Source: an uncultured Bacteriovoracaceae bacterium (lineage in GTDB: Bacteria; Bdellovibrionota; Bacteriovoracia; Bacteriovoracales; Bacteriovoracaceae). Taken from it: a stretch of DNA of 64,000 bases. The DNA is taken from assembly GCA_938017795.1 (NCBI GenBank), contig CALIJZ010000005.1:1-64000 (forward strand), in the 5' to 3' direction. The position numbers and the translations under genes are program-made. This document shows, piece after piece, positions 16,877 through 26,115 of the stretch (position 1 is the first letter of the stretch; each line of letters starts with the position of its first letter). Under the pieces are notes generated by a model. It was not told the origin of the DNA. It searched no databases and was given only the letters and a program-made list of their open reading frames with translations.

Positions 16877-17716
16877 TTACGAATTTAGAGCTTCATTGAC
16901 AACTAAAAAATGAGAATTAGGTCTATTTATACCTTGTTTTTGAAAGTACTTGTAGGCCCTTGTTACAATATCAGTCTGAAATGCCTTCTCGTACGTTACA
17001 TCAAACACATAGGCCTTCACGGTAAAAATAAGAGCAACTGAGTATCCAAGCGTTACTTCACTTATCACAATTGAGACTGGTTTTTTTAAATAAGCATATC
17101 TACTTGTAATAGCTATTTCATATAAGACTTCTTTTATCTTATCAATATCAACATCAGTTGCTAGATGAAATGGAATCTCAATCATCATATCAAGAGCACC
17201 AGAATTTCCTGATGACACATAATTGCTAGTAAACTCTGAGTTGGGAATTGTAATGAGACTATCATCCAAAGTTACTAATCGAACTGCTCTCAAACCAATA
17301 TGGCTTATTTCACCATAAACATCTTTAAACTTAACTCTATCTCCAACTTGAAATGGACGATCAAATAATAAGACAACACCAGAGATTAAAGAAGCAACAA
17401 TATCCTTTAAAGCTAAACCAATCGCAACTGCAGCAGAACCCCCAAGCCCTAATAAGACTTCCTTGGGCGGTCTGATGGCTCCATAGACAATTAAAATTGA
17501 TCCAAAGATATACCATACAAAAGTTATAACAGTTGCAATTTGTAAGATACTTAAACGTTGATCAGGATATTTCCTTTGAATTCTAGAAACAAATTCTCTA
17601 AATTTTTTTGCAATATATATTAAAAGACCAAACCCTATTATTAATAATAGAACTGACTCAATTCTAAAGAGACTTAAATAATCAAAAGCTTCTGTTAAAT
17701 TTTCATTACCTGGCAT
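16877..17716 (-). CDS. MscS-family mechanosensitive channel
   Basis: 279 residues, close to the E. coli MscS length. Two N-terminal hydrophobic segments, then the pore-lining helix and beta domain: LGLGGSAAVAIGLALKDIVA and SGVVLLFDRPFQVGDRV (about residues 90-130), and IPNSEF (about 155). The Gly/Ala-rich TM3 and the RPFQVGDRV strand are diagnostic. Inner membrane; would open on membrane tension. It overlaps the end of the AAA-ATPase gene by 11 bases, so the two are translationally coupled and may act together. Confidence 0.93.
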   Translation of the reverse strand: MPGNENLTEAFDYLSLFRIESVLLLIIGFGLLIYIAKKFREFVSRIQRKYPDQRLSILQIATVITFVWYIFGSILIVYGAIRPPKEVLLGLGGSAAVAIGLALKDIVASLISGVVLLFDRPFQVGDRVKFKDVYGEISHIGLRAVRLVTLDDSLITIPNSEFTSNYVSSGNSGALDMMIEIPFHLATDVDIDKIKEVLYEIAITSRYAYLKKPVSIVISEVTLGYSVALIFTVKAYVFDVTYEKAFQTDIVTRAYKYFQKQGINRPNSHFLVVNEALNS

Positions 17717-19985
17717 AAACTAAATTCTTCTTTTTTAAATACCTAATCAAGGTATGTTGAAATCTATTATCTATCGTATAAGTTCTCGTATCTTTCATTG
17801 TTAGAATTGAATTATCAATTCCAAACCTAATGGCATACCTAACAGCTCCTTCACTAAGATGAGTTATCTCCATAATTTCTTTTACTGATAAGTTTTCATG
17901 CTTAACTATAGCAGCAAATGCAAACAAGGTATCATCACTCATGTTTTCTAAAGTCTTAGAAAGATCATCATCTTGTGGGAGTCCTAAGTAAAACTTTTTA
18001 GTTCCATTGAACTTCAAAGAAGACAACCAATTAGCAATGGCCACCCTAGGGTTTCCTAGAGATTGTTCCCATAAAAGTCTAAAGAATTGATCCTCAATCA
18101 CCTCAGTACTTTCACTAGCAAATTTTCCACCTACCGCTCTTATAATATCTAAATATGAAAGCTCATATTCGGTTTTATTATGTCTATTCATAACTATATT
18201 TCTAAGGTCAGTTTCACTTAAGCCTTTAATGTGAACGATATTTCTGAAGTTTTGATTTTTTCCAAAACAAGCATTGAGATAATTCCAAGAATATTGATTA
18301 AATGAAATACAAAAGAAAATATTTTCAAGTTTTGCATTTAGGACCTCAGTTAGTGCCTTGAAAGATTCAAATCCACCAAGTTTTGAAATAAAACAGTTTT
18401 GCGCTTCATCGATCAGAACTAAAGTCTTAGGTGCATCCTTATCATGTTTGATGAGAGATACAATCCCCTCACCTTCAATCCCTAAAGTTTTAAAAATAAA
18501 ATTATAAAAATCTTTTTCACTAGAAACTCTTTTCTTCATCACGACTTTAGCTACTTTTAAAGTATTAAAGTTTCTGGCAATCATTGATAAAATCGTCGTT
18601 TTTCCAATCCCAGTTTCTCCAACGATGGCCATGGAGTTTTCTTCACTTTTATCATCTCTCCAGCTTTCAATGATCTTTTTTACTTTTTGCAGAACTTCAT
18701 TTTCCGGATTTACAAATATAGCTGTATCTTCATCAATTCCCATTTTAAAGTGAGCAACGTAATCTTCAGGTAAGTTTTGAGTCGTTTCTTCAGTAAGGTT
18801 TTCTGAACTCTCCAGTCTCTTCTTAAAAATTTGAGCCGTAACTTTTTTTACAAAATCAAATTTTTCCAGCCATGTGAGAAGAGTTTGAACTGAATTGACT
18901 GCAAGAACAATCAATAAAGCAGGTAAGCTTAAAAAGAACCATTTCTTTTGGGTCACAAGGTCTGCATACCAAGTTGATAAATGAGGAAGACTAAATGCTT
19001 TGAGTTTTTGTGACAGTTCTTCTCTCCACTGGGCTGCAACAATTAAAATAAGTAAGATTATCAGGACAGAACTTATAAATAATACGATATGGTAGGATAA
19101 CCCTTTGCTAACTACACTTTTTATTAAGTCGAGTAGAAAGTACGTCCACATTAAAATCAAACCAAACTTCGTAGCATGGTTTGTCGCTTTATCTTGTAGT
19201 TTTAAGAGTTCTTGTTTGTGCCTAGATCGAGTCTTACCAATTCGAACTAAGGTATCGTAAATAAACTTCTTAAGAATTTTATAATAAATATAATATCTAA
19301 AAAATAGAATAAAATCTGCAAAGTCACTTAAGGATTCACTTTGTTTGACAAGCCAAACCATTACATAAAGAGCAGCAAGAGCTATCAACCATGGAAGATA
19401 AATAATAAAAAGTCGCATAAACTCTGAGGCAAAAGAATAATTCTTTTTTCCCCTATAAGATAATTTAACATATTTAGATCTACGCTTTTTAACTTCTGCA
19501 GTAATTTTTTTAGAAACTCCAAGTGCAAAAAAGGGAACAAAAAATATACTAAAAATTTTAATGAGTTCAAGGACAAGTTTCGAGATCCCGGAAAACCCTG
19601 AGTTTAAGTATCCCTTTAACTTTTTAGCTTTAATAAAAAATATTGTATACCATTTGAAAGGAACAGCTTTTAACTCTCTTTTTAAATCATTGAGAAAAGA
19701 TGAATTAATTTTAAAGAGCTTGCTTTTATTATGAGAATACAGGTAACTCAGATAATTAGATCTTTGCTTACTCACTTCATTTAAATGCTCAAGTTGCTCA
19801 ATATGTTCTTGGTAGTTAAGATTTTGGGTTTCTTGATCACTGGATTTAACAGATTCAAAGGTCGATTTAGAACTATCAACAGAATTTCTCCAATCTATTA
19901 TTGTTTCTTGATACTTGGCTTCATCAAAGCCTTCACAAACTCCAGTAATAGATACAAAAAATAGCAAAAGGATAAATTTCATCAA
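17706..19985 (-). CDS. membrane-anchored AAA ATPase with C-terminal winged helix, coupled to MscS
   Basis: 759 residues. Signal peptide or first helix (1-20), a charged segment of about 100 residues that would be periplasmic, then six or so hydrophobic segments (about 130-365), and a cytosolic AAA module: Walker A AIVGETGIGKTTILS (about 452), Walker B LVLIDEAQNCF (about 521), sensor-like FFCISFNQYSWN, GNPRVAIANWL. The last 70 residues (SVKEIMEITHLSEGAVRYAI) look like a winged helix, as in Orc/Cdc6- or STAND-like ATPases. Overlap with mscS suggests the ATPase controls or senses the channel. No named family recognised; topology and partner role are inferred. Confidence 0.75.
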   Translation of the reverse strand: MMKFILLLFFVSITGVCEGFDEAKYQETIIDWRNSVDSSKSTFESVKSSDQETQNLNYQEHIEQLEHLNEVSKQRSNYLSYLYSHNKSKLFKINSSFLNDLKRELKAVPFKWYTIFFIKAKKLKGYLNSGFSGISKLVLELIKIFSIFFVPFFALGVSKKITAEVKKRRSKYVKLSYRGKKNYSFASEFMRLFIIYLPWLIALAALYVMVWLVKQSESLSDFADFILFFRYYIYYKILKKFIYDTLVRIGKTRSRHKQELLKLQDKATNHATKFGLILMWTYFLLDLIKSVVSKGLSYHIVLFISSVLIILLILIVAAQWREELSQKLKAFSLPHLSTWYADLVTQKKWFFLSLPALLIVLAVNSVQTLLTWLEKFDFVKKVTAQIFKKRLESSENLTEETTQNLPEDYVAHFKMGIDEDTAIFVNPENEVLQKVKKIIESWRDDKSEENSMAIVGETGIGKTTILSMIARNFNTLKVAKVVMKKRVSSEKDFYNFIFKTLGIEGEGIVSLIKHDKDAPKTLVLIDEAQNCFISKLGGFESFKALTEVLNAKLENIFFCISFNQYSWNYLNACFGKNQNFRNIVHIKGLSETDLRNIVMNRHNKTEYELSYLDIIRAVGGKFASESTEVIEDQFFRLLWEQSLGNPRVAIANWLSSLKFNGTKKFYLGLPQDDDLSKTLENMSDDTLFAFAAIVKHENLSVKEIMEITHLSEGAVRYAIRFGIDNSILTMKDTRTYTIDNRFQHTLIRYLKKKNLVYAR

Positions 19986-20066
19986 CTAATTTAGTATAGA
20001 AAAGAAATGATTGATTTAGAAATAGATATCAGAAAAAAATGAGTATTTTTAGCAATTTTGTCTCAA

Positions 20067-21518
20067 TTACTTCTTAATAGTCCACCCTTTGCCTATTCCA
20101 TCTTGAAGCTCGATACCAATATTTACTAATTCATCTCTGACCTTATCAGATTCTTCCCAGTTTTTATTTTCTCGTGCGATTTTTCTCTTCAAAATGAGCT
20201 CTTCAACTTGTTGTATATTAATCTCTTTTTCAATAATTAGGATTTCATCAAATCTACTTTTTATTTCAGTAGGATCTTCTTGGAATAGAGCTGCCATTGC
20301 CCCTTTAGAATGAATCCAAGATTTAAAAACTTTAGAGTTTTCCTTGTGATTTGCATTCCATTTTTTAGTTTTAAATCCTAAAGCGTTAAATGCTCTTACT
20401 CCCTCAAAAATAAAAGAGATAAACTCTGCACTATTTAAATCATCATCTAAAGAGTTCATAATTTTCATATTAAGATCACTTAATGTTTTCTGAAAGTTTT
20501 TATCTACGGTTCCATCACCCTCAACACTTTCACAGACATTATTTGCAAGCTCAACAGCTGAGTAGATTCTATCTAGAGCTGAGATCACTTGAAATATTCG
20601 GTCACTATCAATTGAGAGCATTGATCGATAATGTACAGATAGAAATAAGTATTTCAAAATTTCACCATGGTATTTATCCATAAAATCACGGGCCTTCATA
20701 ACATTACCCAATGATTTACTCATTTTCTCACCACTCATATTGATAAAATTATTATGCATCCAATAATTACAATACTGACAACCTGTTCGTCCTTCACCTT
20801 GAGCTATCTCATTTTCATGATGTGGGAAAATTAGATCTATTCCTCCTCCATGAATATCAATTGTTTCTTTTCCAAAAATGCCTTGAATCATTGCTGAACA
20901 CTCTATATGCCAGCCAGGTCTTCCTTTCCCCCAAGGAGAATCCCAAGAAGGTTCTCCCTCTTTACTTGGTTTCCATAAAACAAAGTCATAAGGATTTTTC
21001 TTTCGCACATCAACTTCTACTCTCTGGCCTGCTTCTAAATCATCAAGTTTCTTTTTACTTAATTTCCCATAGTCAGAAAACTTATCTATAGCATAGAAAA
21101 TTTCACCGTCGACAATATAAGCTTTATCATTTTTTACAAGATCATCAACAAAAGTAATAATTTCATCCATGAATTCAGTTACTCTTGGATTATGTTCATG
21201 AGGAGTTAACCCTAATCGATTAAAGTCTTTTTCAAACTCTTCAATAAACCTCTCCGAAATTACAGAAGAATCGACTCCTTCTTTATTGGCCCTTTTGATA
21301 ATTTTATCATCTACATCTGTGTAATTATAAACATAAGTAACTTTCTTGCCTTTAACTTCAAGCCAGTTCCTTAAAAGATTAAAAACAATTGCTCCTCTAA
21401 AGTTTCCAATATGTAAAAAATCATAGACAGTTGGACCACAGACATACATCTTCACATGTTCTTGGTCATTAGGAATAAATTCATCTTTGTTCTGAGTAAG
21501 AGTGTTATAAACTTTCAT
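20067..21518 (-). CDS. cysS: cysteinyl-tRNA synthetase
   Basis: 483 residues, class I synthetase that charges tRNA-Cys. Signature HIGN in YVCGPTVYDFLHIGNFRG (about residues 26-43, including a zinc-ligand cysteine), WHIECSAM (second zinc cysteine), HHENEIAQ and the KMSKSLGN loop (about 266-273). C-terminal DALR-like and anticodon domains end with GWTIKK. Single gene; 80 bases upstream of its neighbour. No anomalies. Confidence 0.97.
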   Translation of the reverse strand: MKVYNTLTQNKDEFIPNDQEHVKMYVCGPTVYDFLHIGNFRGAIVFNLLRNWLEVKGKKVTYVYNYTDVDDKIIKRANKEGVDSSVISERFIEEFEKDFNRLGLTPHEHNPRVTEFMDEIITFVDDLVKNDKAYIVDGEIFYAIDKFSDYGKLSKKKLDDLEAGQRVEVDVRKKNPYDFVLWKPSKEGEPSWDSPWGKGRPGWHIECSAMIQGIFGKETIDIHGGGIDLIFPHHENEIAQGEGRTGCQYCNYWMHNNFINMSGEKMSKSLGNVMKARDFMDKYHGEILKYLFLSVHYRSMLSIDSDRIFQVISALDRIYSAVELANNVCESVEGDGTVDKNFQKTLSDLNMKIMNSLDDDLNSAEFISFIFEGVRAFNALGFKTKKWNANHKENSKVFKSWIHSKGAMAALFQEDPTEIKSRFDEILIIEKEINIQQVEELILKRKIARENKNWEESDKVRDELVNIGIELQDGIGKGWTIKK

Positions 21519-21564
21519 AGATCAATGATAAATGAAAAAACTAGCGAGTCAAAATTGAATTGAC

Positions 21565-22578
21565 TCAATCTGAGATTGGAGAGAATCTATTGTCACGTAA
21601 TGAATAAGATTTTTTTGCCTGTATTGACCCATCAGTAGAGGCATGGATCTGAAGAGTAATGCTAGGTTCAAGCCCCCAGTTTATCTTGATAGATCCATAA
21701 TTTCTTCCAGCATAAGCTAGAGGTCCATATTTTTTTCTCAATAATTTAGTGGTTGTCCTTGCTCCATGAGTAAGACCTGATGATATAAATTCATGATATC
21801 TTCTTGTTTGATAAACATATGAATGCATTAAACCAAAGTGTCTATCACCACTAAGAAAAAATACTCCACTAGGATCATGCTTTTGTACTAAGTGCATAAG
21901 TCTTTTAAACGATCTTGGATAATCAATCCACTTTTCATTTTTCTTTTCTTTTCCAGGCCTTGAAAAAACACTGGTACTAGAAACAATGAAATTCATCTTA
22001 GCTTTCGTGGTTACTAGCTGTTGCTCTAACCACTCCCATTGAGCTTCACCTAATAAATCTTTATAACCTAGCTCATTTGAGTTTCTAAAAGATCTCAAAT
22101 CCAATAAAATAAACTTTACAGATCTATCACCTTGTCCAAATTCATAACTAGTATAAATACCAGGTGTTAATGTACGATTTGAATACTTTGGCTCTCCTGC
22201 AAATTTCAGGAAGGTCTCTTTAGATTGTTTTTTTTGAGGGTAGTCGTGCCCTTGATTATTACCGGCATAATCATGATCATCCCAAGTGGCAATAAAAGGC
22301 ACTTCTGATCTTAATTTCTTAAAATCTTTATGATTTAAAAGCATTTCATAGTCTTTTTCTAAAGGCTGAAAAGAAAGAAAATCACTATAAACATTATCTC
22401 CCATTAAAAGCATAAGGTCTGGTTTCATTTTCTTAATATTTTTCCAATGGGGTTGAGGAAATCTCTGATGATTACAAGATCCGAGTGTAAAAAGATCTAA
22501 CTCATCTACTTTTTTTAAAAGAGACTCATTATTATTAGAAAAACCTGAAAGACTTAGTAAAATTAAAATATACTTCAT
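21565..22578 (-). CDS. exported PhoD-like metallophosphatase
   Basis: 337 residues with an N-terminal signal peptide. Metal-binding motifs of the PhoD/metallophosphatase fold: FTLGSCNHQRFPQPHW, DLMLLMGDNVYSD (about residues 54-66), FIATWDDHDYAGNNQG (about 95-110) and FFLSGDRHFG (about 240). Alkaline phosphatase D enzymes release phosphate from phosphodiesters or monoesters outside the inner membrane. Shorter than classic PhoD and lacks its N-terminal Fn3-like domain. Probably a stand-alone transcription unit. Confidence 0.85.
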   Translation of the reverse strand: MKYILILLSLSGFSNNNESLLKKVDELDLFTLGSCNHQRFPQPHWKNIKKMKPDLMLLMGDNVYSDFLSFQPLEKDYEMLLNHKDFKKLRSEVPFIATWDDHDYAGNNQGHDYPQKKQSKETFLKFAGEPKYSNRTLTPGIYTSYEFGQGDRSVKFILLDLRSFRNSNELGYKDLLGEAQWEWLEQQLVTTKAKMNFIVSSTSVFSRPGKEKKNEKWIDYPRSFKRLMHLVQKHDPSGVFFLSGDRHFGLMHSYVYQTRRYHEFISSGLTHGARTTTKLLRKKYGPLAYAGRNYGSIKINWGLEPSITLQIHASTDGSIQAKKSYSLRDNRFSPISD

Positions 22579-22637
22579 AATGGAGCCATTTTAGAGTCAA
22601 ATGCCTGTAAGTTCCAATGGGTATTTGAGTTATTTGT

Positions 22638-23255
22638 TTAACTAAAGTCTAATTCATTAGGTTCAGAGTCTGGCTTGGCATAACTAAGTCTAACATGTGA
22701 GTTAGTTTTGAAATATCTATCTAAACCATTTACTGCAATATTGGATATTTTGGATAGGTCTAATTTTTGAATGTCGATACTAGAGAATACTTCAAAAACT
22801 TCTCCTATAATTAGGTGAGTATTATTCACTGAAATATTCTTAACTTCTTTTAATTCTAACCCAATTCTTAATTGAGATTCTTCAACATAAGGAGCGATAC
22901 ATTTATCTGAGTAAGTAGGAGTTAAGTTACATTTTTCAAATTCTGAAGTTAAAAATCTCGCACTAGTATGATGGGATCTTTTTAAAATATTTTCATCTAT
23001 AAAATTAATAGTATAAAACTTACTTTTTTTAATATTGTCTAATGTATCTCTTTGTACACTATCAGGTCTAGAAATCATTCCGATCAAATGAGGACTTGCT
23101 CCCAAGTGGAATACATTCGAAAAAATTGATAGATTTTCTTTTTCACTTTTTGAGCCTATTAGCAAAGGGCTTTTATAGCCATGAAGGCAATTTAAAATAT
23201 TTGCTCTCAACCTAGGGTTAAGTTCATTAAAATACAATTTATTATAATAATTCAA
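22638..23255 (-). CDS. flavin reductase-family protein
   Basis: 205 residues. The split-barrel flavin-reductase/flavoredoxin fold is suggested by NVFHLGASPHLIGMISRPDS (about residues 47-66), FYTINFIDE and LIIGEVFEVF. Binds FMN. Its start codon overlaps the stop of the upstream FadH-like gene by 4 bases (ATGA type), so the two are co-translated; it may exchange flavin or electrons with that enzyme (inference). Confidence 0.8.
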   Translation of the reverse strand: MNYYNKLYFNELNPRLRANILNCLHGYKSPLLIGSKSEKENLSIFSNVFHLGASPHLIGMISRPDSVQRDTLDNIKKSKFYTINFIDENILKRSHHTSARFLTSEFEKCNLTPTYSDKCIAPYVEESQLRIGLELKEVKNISVNNTHLIIGEVFEVFSSIDIQKLDLSKISNIAVNGLDRYFKTNSHVRLSYAKPDSEPNELDFS

Positions 23256-25219
23256 ATCTTAAGTCCTAATTCAAAGCCTTCCTTTATGGCCCTTTTAGCA
23301 TCGATTGCTTTAGCATTTAATGCTCCACCTATAGTTTTATCACTCTCAATCTCTTGATGGCTTACCTGCCCAGCACAAATAATAATACTATCTGCTTTTT
23401 CAACTTTGTTTTGCCCATCTTTTTTATAATGCAATCCTTCATCATCAATTTTGATATACTCTACTTCATTTATAAACTTAGCACCTTCTTTTTTTAAGGC
23501 GGCCCTGTGAGCCCATACTGTCGTCTTACCTAAACCAGACCCAAACTTGCCTGCAGATCGTTTAAAAAGTGTGATTTCTCTTTTGGGTGCAATGTGAGTT
23601 GGTTTTTCCAAACCACCTGAAGTAGCAATGGATTTATCAATTCCCCAAAATTTAAAATAATCTATCGATTCAGACATTAGGAAAGTTGCTGAATCCATAG
23701 CAATTCCTCCACCACCAATAATAACGACTTTCTTACCTGCGGTTTTTTTCTTACTTAATAGTTCGTTATATTGGATAACACTTGAATGATCTATTCCTTC
23801 GATCTTAGGAAGTCTAGGTTTTACACCTGTAGCCATAACAACTTCGTCATAATCCTCAGTTTTTATATCTTTAAAGCTGGTTTCTAACTTTAAATTAATA
23901 TTGAATTTTTTTATCATCACAGAATAATATCTAAGTGTTTCATAGAACTCAGATTTTGATGGTACGATTTTAGCCAAATTAAACTGCCCCCCAATCTCAG
24001 GGGCCTTATCAATTAAAGTTACCTTATGCCCTCTCTCAGCTAAAGTTGTTGAACAACTAAGACCAGCTGGACCAGCTCCAACAACTAAAACCTTTTTAGG
24101 AATATGCGACTTTTTGATTTCATATTCAGATTCATAACACGCCATAGGATTTACCAAACAACTTGCTCTCTTGGCGCTAAATATATGATCAAGACACGCC
24201 TGATTACAAGCAATGCAAGTATTAATCTCTTCAGACCTTTTCTCTTTCATTTTCAAAACAAAATGAGGATCTGCTAAAAAAGGTCTCGCCATTGATACAA
24301 GGTCAGAAAAACCTTCACTTAAGCATTTTTCAATATCATCAGGATTATTAAATCTATTCACAGCAATTGTTGGTATCTTAACAGCTTCCTTTAGCTCTTT
24401 AGTCACAAATTTAAAGGCAGCTCTTGGAACCATTGCCGCAATGGTAGGAATTCTGGATTCATGCCAACCAATCCCAGTATTTAGAATTGAAACTCCAGCT
24501 CTCTCTGATAACTTAGCTAGCTCTAATACCTCATCAATCGTTGCCCCATCATCAACTAACTCCAGTGCTGAGATTCTATAAATTAATAAAAAATCATTAC
24601 CAACGGCCTCTTTCGTTCTACTAAGAATCTCAAGAGCAAAACGCATTCTATTATGAAAGCTACCACCAAAGTTATCTGTTCTGGTGTTGGTTTTTTTTGA
24701 TAAAAACTGATTTATTAAATAGCCTTCAGACCCCATGATTTCAACACCATCGTATCCAGCTTTTTTTGCAAGCTTACTAGTAGTCACAAAATCATTAATT
24801 GTTTTTTCGATGGAACGAGCACTCAACTCTTTAGGTGTAAACTTTGAAATAGGTGCTTTTTTACCACTGGCTCCAACAATAAATGGATGGTGCCCATATC
24901 GACCTGCATGTAAAACTTGTAAAATAATTTTACTATCATGTTCATGAACTGTGTTTGTTAACAATTTATGTTTTCCAAGTTGAAAAGAATAACTTAGTTG
25001 AGAGGCAATTGGTGAAAGTCGCCCCCGTAGATTAGGAGAAAAACCACCTGTAATCATTAAAGCAGCATCTCCAATAGCTCGTTGCTTGAAGTAGTGAGCA
25101 AGTTTATCAAAACGAAAATGATCTTCAAGACCTGTGTGCATTGAACCCATTACTATTCGATTTTTTAAAGTAATGCCGTGAATATTGAGTGGAGAAAAAG
25201 TGTTTGGGTATAAACTCAT
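23252..25219 (-). CDS. fadH: FadH-like 2,4-dienoyl-CoA reductase (OYE + FAD fusion)
   Basis: 655 residues, the usual length. N-terminal FMN barrel of the old-yellow-enzyme family (FSPLNIHGITLKNRIVMGSM; AGYDGVEIMGSEGYLINQFL; NFGGSFHNRMRF), a 4Fe-4S site CIACNQACLDHIFSAKRASC (spacing C-x2-C-x3-C-x11-C, about residues 335-355), then FAD and NAD(P) Rossmann folds (VLVVGAGPAGLSCS; KVVIIGGGGIAMDSA). Reduces dienoyl-CoA in oxidation of unsaturated fatty acids, or another enoate. Paired with the flavin-reductase gene. Exact substrate unknown. Confidence 0.85.
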   Translation of the reverse strand: MSLYPNTFSPLNIHGITLKNRIVMGSMHTGLEDHFRFDKLAHYFKQRAIGDAALMITGGFSPNLRGRLSPIASQLSYSFQLGKHKLLTNTVHEHDSKIILQVLHAGRYGHHPFIVGASGKKAPISKFTPKELSARSIEKTINDFVTTSKLAKKAGYDGVEIMGSEGYLINQFLSKKTNTRTDNFGGSFHNRMRFALEILSRTKEAVGNDFLLIYRISALELVDDGATIDEVLELAKLSERAGVSILNTGIGWHESRIPTIAAMVPRAAFKFVTKELKEAVKIPTIAVNRFNNPDDIEKCLSEGFSDLVSMARPFLADPHFVLKMKEKRSEEINTCIACNQACLDHIFSAKRASCLVNPMACYESEYEIKKSHIPKKVLVVGAGPAGLSCSTTLAERGHKVTLIDKAPEIGGQFNLAKIVPSKSEFYETLRYYSVMIKKFNINLKLETSFKDIKTEDYDEVVMATGVKPRLPKIEGIDHSSVIQYNELLSKKKTAGKKVVIIGGGGIAMDSATFLMSESIDYFKFWGIDKSIATSGGLEKPTHIAPKREITLFKRSAGKFGSGLGKTTVWAHRAALKKEGAKFINEVEYIKIDDEGLHYKKDGQNKVEKADSIIICAGQVSHQEIESDKTIGGALNAKAIDAKRAIKEGFELGLKI

Positions 25220-25266
25220 TTCATAAGTCTATACCCTTTTATATGATCTATTAAATAATTACTAAA

Positions 25267-25713
25267 TTATTGCTCGCTTTCAGCTCCATCTTTACCGTCA
25301 AGGTCAAAGTTTTTACGTTTAGCAAGTTGTTCTGGAGTTAAAATTGCTCTAACGGCTAATCTTTTTTCAAATCTTGCATTGGCAAATTCAGATCTTTTAT
25401 TTTGAACAACATTAAATAGACTTCTTAATTGCGCTGGAGAATTACTTGAACTTCTCATTGCTTCTTTAAACTGCCTTTTGGCTGCTCTTTTTTGCTCTCT
25501 TAGGGCCTTCATCTTATCTTTGGATGATTGTCTAATTGACTTAATTTTAGAAACTTGATCATCACTTAATCCAAGTCTTTCTTTCATTTCGCCTAGTTTT
25601 TGTTTTTTGTGTTTACGCATTTTTTTATGCATTTTTCTTTTTCCATGATGTCCGCCTGAAGCAATAGTCAGTGAAGAAGCAGCAAATAGAAATGTTAATA
25701 AGATTGTTTTCAT
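25267..25713 (-). CDS. Spy/CpxP-like periplasmic protein
   Basis: 148 residues. Signal peptide to SGG, a His/Lys-rich stretch (HHGKRKMHKKMRKHKKQK, about residues 22-40), then helices of the Spy/CpxP fold with LGLSDDQVSKIKSIR and RAILTPEQLAKRKNF, the latter an LTxxQ motif. Members are stress-induced periplasmic chaperones or metal sensors. The histidine-rich part could bind metal. ATG preceded by GGAGAG. Monocistronic by position. Confidence 0.8.
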   Translation of the reverse strand: MKTILLTFLFAASSLTIASGGHHGKRKMHKKMRKHKKQKLGEMKERLGLSDDQVSKIKSIRQSSKDKMKALREQKRAAKRQFKEAMRSSSNSPAQLRSLFNVVQNKRSEFANARFEKRLAVRAILTPEQLAKRKNFDLDGKDGAESEQ

Positions 25714-25878
25714 GTTCTCTCCTTTGAGATGTGAATTCTACTCATCTAATGATGTTGAATTAGGATAACCTTCAAATACACTACGCGTTACAGAGGAAAA
25801 AAGTTCTCTTTTAAATAAAAAAAGTTAGGTTTAAAGCTGAATAAATGTCAAAAGAGAAAAATTGAAGTACTCGGTTGA

Positions 25879-25926
25879 TTTACGGAAGAAATACGTACAA
25901 ACTACACTTACGTAAAAAAACCGTAA
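25879..25926 (+). promoter_or_regulatory. putative LexA operator cluster / promoter of the lexA operon
   Basis: Within 48 bases lie four related sites: TTTACGG (25879-25885), TACGTA (25892-25897), TTACGTAA (25908-25915, perfect palindrome) and CCGTAA (25921-25926), the first and last being inverted. A possible -35 TTTACG and -10 TACACT with 18-base spacing overlap them. Repeated TACG/CGTA half-sites just before a lexA operon fit autorepression. I recall a TTAC-N3-GTAA LexA motif reported for Bdellovibrio; this is not an exact match. Confidence 0.5.
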
Positions 25927-25935
25927 GGAGAGCAC

Positions 25936-26115
25936 ATGACTAGACAAGCGTTTCAAATGGCTGAAAGAATGTATCAGCAAAGTTCTGGGGAACATTACTA
26001 CTGCCCTAGTAAAAAAGAATTCGAATTCATTATGGGAATTGCCATAGATGAATGTTTTACTAATTTTTTAGATTTAATCGATTTCGAGGAAAAATATTGT
26101 GAGTCTAACGCCTAA
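25936..26115 (+). CDS. 59-aa protein, first gene of lexA operon
   Basis: ATG 25936 with AAGGAGA six bases upstream, the best ribosome-binding site in the neighbourhood; stop TAA 26113-26115, which overlaps the lexA GTG start by 17 bases. The product begins MTRQAFQMAERMYQQSSGEH and continues with two short helices; it has cysteines in YYCPSKKEF, IDECFTNF and KYCESNA. No family recognised. The overlap means lexA translation probably depends on translation of this gene, making it a leader peptide or a LexA partner. Confidence 0.7.
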   Translation: MTRQAFQMAERMYQQSSGEHYYCPSKKEFEFIMGIAIDECFTNFLDLIDFEEKYCESNA

